Assembly: GCA_964443435.1 (NCBI GenBank)
Contig: CAYUCW010000002.1
Coordinates: 1 to 64,000, forward strand
Source: Pseudaquidulcibacter sp964443435
GTDB lineage: Bacteria; Pseudomonadota; Alphaproteobacteria; Caulobacterales; Aquidulcibacteraceae
DNA: 64,000 nt
Direction of reading: 5' to 3'
Positions within the stretch are counted from its first letter, which is position 1; each line of letters opens with the position of its first letter. The notes beneath the pieces were generated by a model. It saw only the letters and a program-made list of their open reading frames with translations. It was not told the DNA's origin and ran no database searches. Positions 59,572 to 64,000 of the stretch are shown one piece after another. The position numbers were made by a program, and so were the translations under genes.

Positions 59572-62500
59572 ATGCGTAATATTTCATCCTGGGCAATTAA
59601 AAACCCAATACCGCCGGTAGTTTTATTCGTAATGCTTACGATTGTGGGGCTTGGATCTTTCTTTAAGCTTCCGATTAATTCAAACCCTGATATTGATTTT
59701 CCGGCATTTACGGTTGATGTTTCTATGCCAGGGGCTGCGCCTTCGGAGATTGAAAATCAAATCACCGTAAAAGTTGAAGGTGCACTTGCAGGGATTGAAG
59801 GTGTTAAAAAAATTCAATCAACTGCATTAACAAGCCATTCAAACACTTTTGTAGAATTACAAATCGGTACGGATGTAGCAAAAGCGGTTGATGACGCGCG
59901 TGCGGCCGTTTCGCAAATTCGCTCTGATCTTCCTGCGGACGTAATGGAGCCAGTGGTTCAAAGAATTGATTTTAACGATCAAGATCCAATTGGTATTTAT
60001 GCCATTAAAGCCCCTAAAATGACTCAAGAAGCATTATCTTGGTTTATTGATACCGAGGTTACACGCGAATTTTTAGGCGTTAAAGGTGTTGCAAAAGTAA
60101 ATCGTTTTGGTGGTCCTAATCGTCAAATCACGGTTGATATTAATCCTTCTAGGCTTAATGCATATGGCGCAACAGTAAGCGATGTTTCATATTCACTACG
60201 TGGTCAGAATATTGATATGCCTGGTGGTCTTGCGGAAACTGGCTCTGGTCAGCAAACCATAAGAACCATGGGTGCGGCAAAGACCGTAGAAGAACTAAGA
60301 AACACGCCAGTAATTCTTTCATCTGGCCGTGTTTTGAGACTTGCGGACATAGCCGATGTAAGAGATGGCGGCACAGATGTAAGCAGCGTTTCAAGACTTA
60401 ATGATGAACCGGTTACAATGTTCCAAATCCAAAGGACTAAATCGGCATCGGCTTTAAGAACTTATAGAGCTGTGCAGGCGAAAATGGAAACATTTTTAAA
60501 AGCACACCCAGAAGTAACTATTATACCTGCGTTTACGCCTCCTGATTATGTGCAAGATGATTATGATAGTTCTTTGAAGTCTATGTTCGAAGGTGCATTA
60601 CTTGCGACACTTGTGGTGGCGGTATTCCTTGGCGGTTGGCAAAGAATGTTTGCGGTCACAGGTATTGCAATTGTCGTTATTTTTGGTGGTGGTTTTGCAA
60701 TTGAAAAAATTACGGGCAATCATATAGGCGAAGTTCCATTGCTTGCATTATTAACGCTTGTGGTGGCAATTGCGTCCTTAATTATGAAGTCGGGACGCGC
60801 AACTTTTCTTGCGGCAATGGCGATACCATTATCAACTATACCTACATTCTATTGTATGGACTTATTAGGCTTTACGCTTAATGGCGTGACACTTCTTGCA
60901 CTTGGTTTGGTTGCCGGTATTTTGGTTGATGACGCGATTGTGGAAATTGAAAATATTGAACGCCATATTCATATGGGCAAAACCCCATATGAAGCAGCCT
61001 TAGAAGCCGCAGATGAAATTGGTCTTGCAGTTGTGGCAACAACATTCACAATTGTTGCCGTGTTCGTTCCAGTTTCATTTATGACAGGTATTATTGGTCA
61101 ATTCTTTAAATCCTTTGGTATGACGGTTGCGATTGCGGTTTTATTCTCGCTTTTGGTTGCGCGTATGATTACGCCATTACTTGCGGCATATTTACTTAAT
61201 CCATTACCCGCGGATCATGTTGAAAAAGAAAGTAAGCTTGCGACTTGGTATTATGGTGTTCTTGAATGGTCATTAAAAAACCGTTGGAAAACCTTTGGAC
61301 TTGGCATGGTGGTTTTCGTAATTTCATTGGTTTCAATTGGTTTCACGCCAAAAACTATGATGCCGCAACTTGACCAAGGTTTTGTTAATATACAAATTGA
61401 CTTGCCGCCAGGACTTAGCCCTAATGAAGCCGATATTAAAGCTCGTGAAGTTGGCGCACTTATTCTTAATGAAGCCGGTACAAAGCATTATGTGCAATCA
61501 ACTAAGGGTGATTTAACTGGTGCAAATTATTATATTACCTTGAAAGAAAGAAAAGATAGACCAGTTACGCAAAAACAATATGAGGATTCTTTGCGTGCTA
61601 AAATTTCGCAAATTCCAGGAATTCGCGCACAATTTGGTGGTGGCTGGGGTAATTCAGGTCTAACTATAAATCTTGTGTCTGATAGCCCAGAAGAACTTGA
61701 AAAAGCGTCCGATAGAATTATGGCTGAAATGCGTAAAATTCCGTGGGCGGTGGATTTAAAATCTTCGGCGGATATTACCAAGCCTGAAATTCATGTTGTT
61801 CCAAAACGTGAAGAAGCGGCAAGACTTGGTGTAAGTGTTCAAGCATTAGCTGCGGCAACTAGACTTGCGACAAGCGGTGATATTGATATGAATCTTCCAA
61901 AGTTTAATGCGGGCGAAAGACAAATTCCAATTCTTGTTAGACTTGCTCGTGAAAATCGCTCTGACTTTGAAAGCATTAAATCTTTAAGAGTGCCGACAAA
62001 TAATGGTCAAACTGTTCCACTTGCTGCGGTTGCCGATGTTTCTTATGGTGGTGGACAAGCCCGTATATCGCGTGAAGGTCGCCAAAGAGTTGTTACTATT
62101 TCGGCAAGCTTCACAAATGGTCAGCAATTAGGACCTGCGCTTCAAGAATTAGAAGCAAAAGATTGGTATAAAAATCCTGGTCCTGGTGTTTACATGAAGC
62201 AATCAGGGGATGCCGAAGATATGGCGGATATGTTTAATCAATTCATGGGCGCAATTGGGCTTGGAATTCTATTAATATTCGCGGTATTGGTTCTCTTATT
62301 TAAGGACTTCTTGCAACCAATCACAATTGTGTCAGTGATTTTCCTAGCGCCAGCCGGTGCATTCTTAGGATTATTCTTAACCCAAGAACCATTATCACTT
62401 CCGGTGTTTATTGGTCTATTAATGCTTATTGGTATTGCGACCAAAAACTCTATTCTATTGGTGGATTTTGCGGTGGAATCTATAAATCATGGTATGGCGC

Positions 62501-62823
62501 GATATGACGCAATTTTGGATGCGGCTAAGAAACGTTCGCGCCCAATCATTATGACAACAATTGCAATGGTTGCAGGCATGATGCCAAATGCGCTTACAAC
62601 TGCGGGTCCTGGCGCGTTCCGTCATGGTATGGCGATTGCGGTTATTGGCGGCCTTATTGTCTCAACCGCACTTTCTTTGGTGTTTGTTCCGGCGGTTTAT
62701 ACTTTGGTCGATGATTTCGGCAAATGGGTATCTAAATTCTTCACTGGTTTCTCTGGAATTACTAAAGAAGAAAAAGAAAAAGCGAATGCGGCGCACGCAA
62801 AAATGAATTTTCCTGCTGAATAA
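59572..62823 (+). CDS. RND efflux inner-membrane transporter (AcrB/HAE1-type)
   Basis: A 1083-residue proton-driven pump. The N-terminal SSWAIKNPIPPVVLFVMLTI (TM1) is followed by porter domains with FPAFTVDVSMPGAAPSEIE; the proton-relay pair Asp453-Asp454 is in AGILVDDAIVEIENIE (TM4). A second half with GILLIFAVLVLLFKDFLQP and LIGIATKNSILLVDFA repeats the fold. It is about 40-50 residues longer than AcrB because residues about 355-407 form an extra hydrophobic hairpin between TM2 and TM3. Substrates are unknown. It completes a tetR-mfp-rnd operon with an unlinked-strand outer-membrane factor. Confidence 0.93.
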   Translation: MRNISSWAIKNPIPPVVLFVMLTIVGLGSFFKLPINSNPDIDFPAFTVDVSMPGAAPSEIENQITVKVEGALAGIEGVKKIQSTALTSHSNTFVELQIGTDVAKAVDDARAAVSQIRSDLPADVMEPVVQRIDFNDQDPIGIYAIKAPKMTQEALSWFIDTEVTREFLGVKGVAKVNRFGGPNRQITVDINPSRLNAYGATVSDVSYSLRGQNIDMPGGLAETGSGQQTIRTMGAAKTVEELRNTPVILSSGRVLRLADIADVRDGGTDVSSVSRLNDEPVTMFQIQRTKSASALRTYRAVQAKMETFLKAHPEVTIIPAFTPPDYVQDDYDSSLKSMFEGALLATLVVAVFLGGWQRMFAVTGIAIVVIFGGGFAIEKITGNHIGEVPLLALLTLVVAIASLIMKSGRATFLAAMAIPLSTIPTFYCMDLLGFTLNGVTLLALGLVAGILVDDAIVEIENIERHIHMGKTPYEAALEAADEIGLAVVATTFTIVAVFVPVSFMTGIIGQFFKSFGMTVAIAVLFSLLVARMITPLLAAYLLNPLPADHVEKESKLATWYYGVLEWSLKNRWKTFGLGMVVFVISLVSIGFTPKTMMPQLDQGFVNIQIDLPPGLSPNEADIKAREVGALILNEAGTKHYVQSTKGDLTGANYYITLKERKDRPVTQKQYEDSLRAKISQIPGIRAQFGGGWGNSGLTINLVSDSPEELEKASDRIMAEMRKIPWAVDLKSSADITKPEIHVVPKREEAARLGVSVQALAAATRLATSGDIDMNLPKFNAGERQIPILVRLARENRSDFESIKSLRVPTNNGQTVPLAAVADVSYGGGQARISREGRQRVVTISASFTNGQQLGPALQELEAKDWYKNPGPGVYMKQSGDAEDMADMFNQFMGAIGLGILLIFAVLVLLFKDFLQPITIVSVIFLAPAGAFLGLFLTQEPLSLPVFIGLLMLIGIATKNSILLVDFAVESINHGMARYDAILDAAKKRSRPIIMTTIAMVAGMMPNALTTAGPGAFRHGMAIAVIGGLIVSTALSLVFVPAVYTLVDDFGKWVSKFFTGFSGITKEEKEKANAAHAKMNFPAE

Positions 62824-62844
62824 GCTTGAAACTTAGTCAATTAT

Positions 62845-62876
62845 TAGGCATTTGCGCTTAAAGGCGTAAATGCCTA
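62845..62876 (+). terminator. Terminator of the RND operon
   Basis: A 13-bp stem with a single G-T wobble (62845-62857 with 62864-62876) and a 6-base loop TTAAAG, ending in TTTT. Confidence 0.85.
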
Positions 62877-62953
62877 TTTTGTCTGTTTGGTTATAGCAAT
62901 ATACTGATAAGATAATTCAAGTTTACGCTATTTATTTTACCCAAGAGGATATT

Positions 62954-63487
62954 ATGGATTTAAAAAAAATCTCAATTGGTTTTGATGCACCTAAAGATGT
63001 AAATGTAATAATCGAAGTTCCATTGGGTGGCGATCCAATTAAATATGAATTTGATAAAGAATCTGGTGCAATGTTTGTTGATAGATTTCTTTATACACCA
63101 ATGCGTTACCCAACAAATTACGGTTTTATTCCGCACACTCTTTCGGGTGATGGTGACCCTGTTGACGTGCTTTGCATTGGTCGTCGTCCTTTAATCCCTG
63201 GCTGTGTATTACGTGTTAAGCCAGTTGGTGTTTTATTAATGGAAGACCAAGCCGGCATTGATGAAAAAATCATCGGCGTGCCAATTCCAAAACTTACGGC
63301 TTTCTATGATGGTGTAGAAGAATATACAGATTTACCAGCAATTCAAATTGCACAAATCGAGCATTTCTTTGCTCACTATAAAGATCTAGAGCCTGGAAAA
63401 TGGACTAAGATTCATGGCTGGAAAGGCCGTGAAATTGCCGAGCAAATGATTTTAGAAGGCATTGACCGCGCCAATAATTCAAAATAA
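62954..63487 (+). CDS. ppa: Inorganic pyrophosphatase
   Basis: A 177-residue class I soluble pyrophosphatase. VNVIIEVPLGGDPIKYEFDKESG (about 17-39) supplies Lys and Glu residues. The metal-binding GDGDPVDVLCIG (with catalytic Asp) follows at about 65-76, and MEDQAGIDEKIIGVP at about 97-111. The C-terminal KDLEPGKWTKIHGW is typical. It hydrolyses PPi to drive nucleotide and polymer synthesis. AGAGGATATT precedes the ATG. Confidence 0.98.
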   Translation: MDLKKISIGFDAPKDVNVIIEVPLGGDPIKYEFDKESGAMFVDRFLYTPMRYPTNYGFIPHTLSGDGDPVDVLCIGRRPLIPGCVLRVKPVGVLLMEDQAGIDEKIIGVPIPKLTAFYDGVEEYTDLPAIQIAQIEHFFAHYKDLEPGKWTKIHGWKGREIAEQMILEGIDRANNSK

Positions 63488-63503
63488 TTTGAGATATGAA
63501 ATT

Positions 63504-63534
63504 AAGGCTTGGATTTCTCCAAGCCTTTTTTTTA
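63504..63534 (+). terminator. Terminator of ppa
   Basis: A perfect 10-bp stem AAGGCTTGGA/TCCAAGCCTT with a 4-base loop and a long T run. It overlaps the 3' end of the convergent gene. Confidence 0.92.
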
Positions 63535-64000
63535 ATTGCTAAACTCTTTTAATTGAGTATTGACGATAGAGAGTTTTGCAAAACTCCAATTGCCGCCGGT
63601 TTCAATATTCTGGATAGCGTCAAGAGTATTACCAATATTATCAAAATTCGCATTAAGCCATTTATCAAAAACAATATCTGGATCTTTAGCGCTTGCGGAT
63701 TTTAAAATCTCTTTAGTGATTTTTGCTTGTTCTTGCATAAAATCTTCAATAAGTCTTCGGGTTGCCAATTTATCCCAATGATCATTTGAAACAATAGAGC
63801 CAGCAATAAAGCGCAATTCATCAAATCTTAGTTTATCGCCAAGCTTATGATAAATTCTTGCGGTATCTTCTATGCTTGCACCAATTTCACCAGCTATATC
63901 AATAATATCTGTTGAAGAAATCAATAGACGTAGGGCCGCAATTTCTTTGGCAATTTCCGCATTTAAGCCATTATTCTGTAATTCAAGCGAATGATTATTA
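63532..64000 (-). CDS. NAD-specific glutamate dehydrogenase, C-terminal fragment
   Basis: The frame is open to the window edge, so only the last 155 or so residues are visible. They match the C-terminal helical domain of the large (about 180 kDa) NAD-glutamate dehydrogenases: IISS-like end of TDIIDIAGEIGASIEDTARIYHKLGDKLRFDEL (in pieces), NDHWDKLATRRLIEDFMQEQAKIT and SIVNTQLKEF near the stop. The enzyme converts glutamate to 2-oxoglutarate and ammonia with NAD. The catalytic domain lies outside the window. It converges on ppa. Confidence 0.82.
   Translation of the reverse strand, partial: NNHSLELQNNGLNAEIAKEIAALRLLISSTDIIDIAGEIGASIEDTARIYHKLGDKLRFDELRFIAGSIVSNDHWDKLATRRLIEDFMQEQAKITKEILKSASAKDPDIVFDKWLNANFDNIGNTLDAIQNIETGGNWSFAKLSIVNTQLKEFSN

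Overview
The window is a scaffolded piece of an AT-rich alphaproteobacterial chromosome, probably from a draft or metagenome assembly because it holds three 100-base N runs. The class is suggested by the gene content: RcdA (DUF1465) next to DUF1192 and a quinone oxidoreductase, the argB / HAD pyrimidine nucleotidase / dapD block, two TorF-type porins, an alphaproteobacterial IscU-like scaffold protein near yidD-thrS, NAD-glutamate dehydrogenase (GdhB type) and a CCGAAAA...TTTTCGG intergenic palindrome of the sort common in Rhizobiales. I cannot place it to family. I saw no rRNA, tRNA, CRISPR array, transposase or prophage.

Layout. 1-2000: a KAP-type P-loop NTPase bracketed by two copies of a GC-rich hairpin repeat. 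2-14.5 kb: a secreted GH27 glycosidase, purH, a CapD-like sugar-nucleotide dehydratase, an IscU-like scaffold protein, yidD-thrS preceded by a possible threonine leader peptide and pseudoknot, an O-antigen ligase, a GT2 glycosyltransferase, a DUF2167 protein and an ArnT-like transferase. 14.5-25 kb: dapE-dapB, a COG0523 GTPase with a large His-rich insert, HU, mtaB, rcdA/DUF1192, a quinone reductase, and a GntR-ATPase-permease operon with its operator and a small unannotated ORF. 25-34 kb: an M14 peptidase, nrdB and nrdA on separate transcripts, each with tandem NrdR-like boxes, two paralogous small proteins with conserved His and Cys between them, and a serine-hydrolase homologue that has lost its SxxK motif. 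34-45 kb: a polyprenyl-phosphate GT2, purEK, a GGDEF protein, ubiX (broken by a gap), two TorF porins, two RNA methyltransferases, and an OmpA plus helix-hairpin-helix envelope pair. 45-54 kb: TetR, a FliL-like protein, etfBA, DUF1287, GyrI-like, an ArsR-SRPBCC-SRPBCC-RibD operon with a probably leaderless, self-repressed promoter, and dapD-HAD-argB. 54-64 kb: an Ala/Lys-rich histone H1-like membrane-anchored protein, an EamA transporter, an Nfu protein, a complete RND efflux system (outer-membrane factor divergent from tetR-mfp-rnd), ppa, and the 3' end of NAD-glutamate dehydrogenase.

Most genes are ordinary chromosomal housekeeping: DAP/lysine and arginine synthesis (dapE, dapB, dapD, argB), purines (purH, purE, purK), dNTP supply (nrdA, nrdB), Fe-S assembly and electron transfer (IscU-like, Nfu, EtfAB), and envelope building. 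The most unusual signals are the putative thr leader/pseudoknot ahead of yidD-thrS, the duplicated His/Cys protein pair, the predicted inactive serine hydrolase, a roughly 50-residue extra membrane hairpin in the RND pump, the duplicated 3' end of the COG3743 gene, and the KAP gene sitting between two repeat copies. One assembly gap (in nrdA) is shown by a 55-base flanking overlap to be an artefact; closing it restores an intact 625-residue NrdA.
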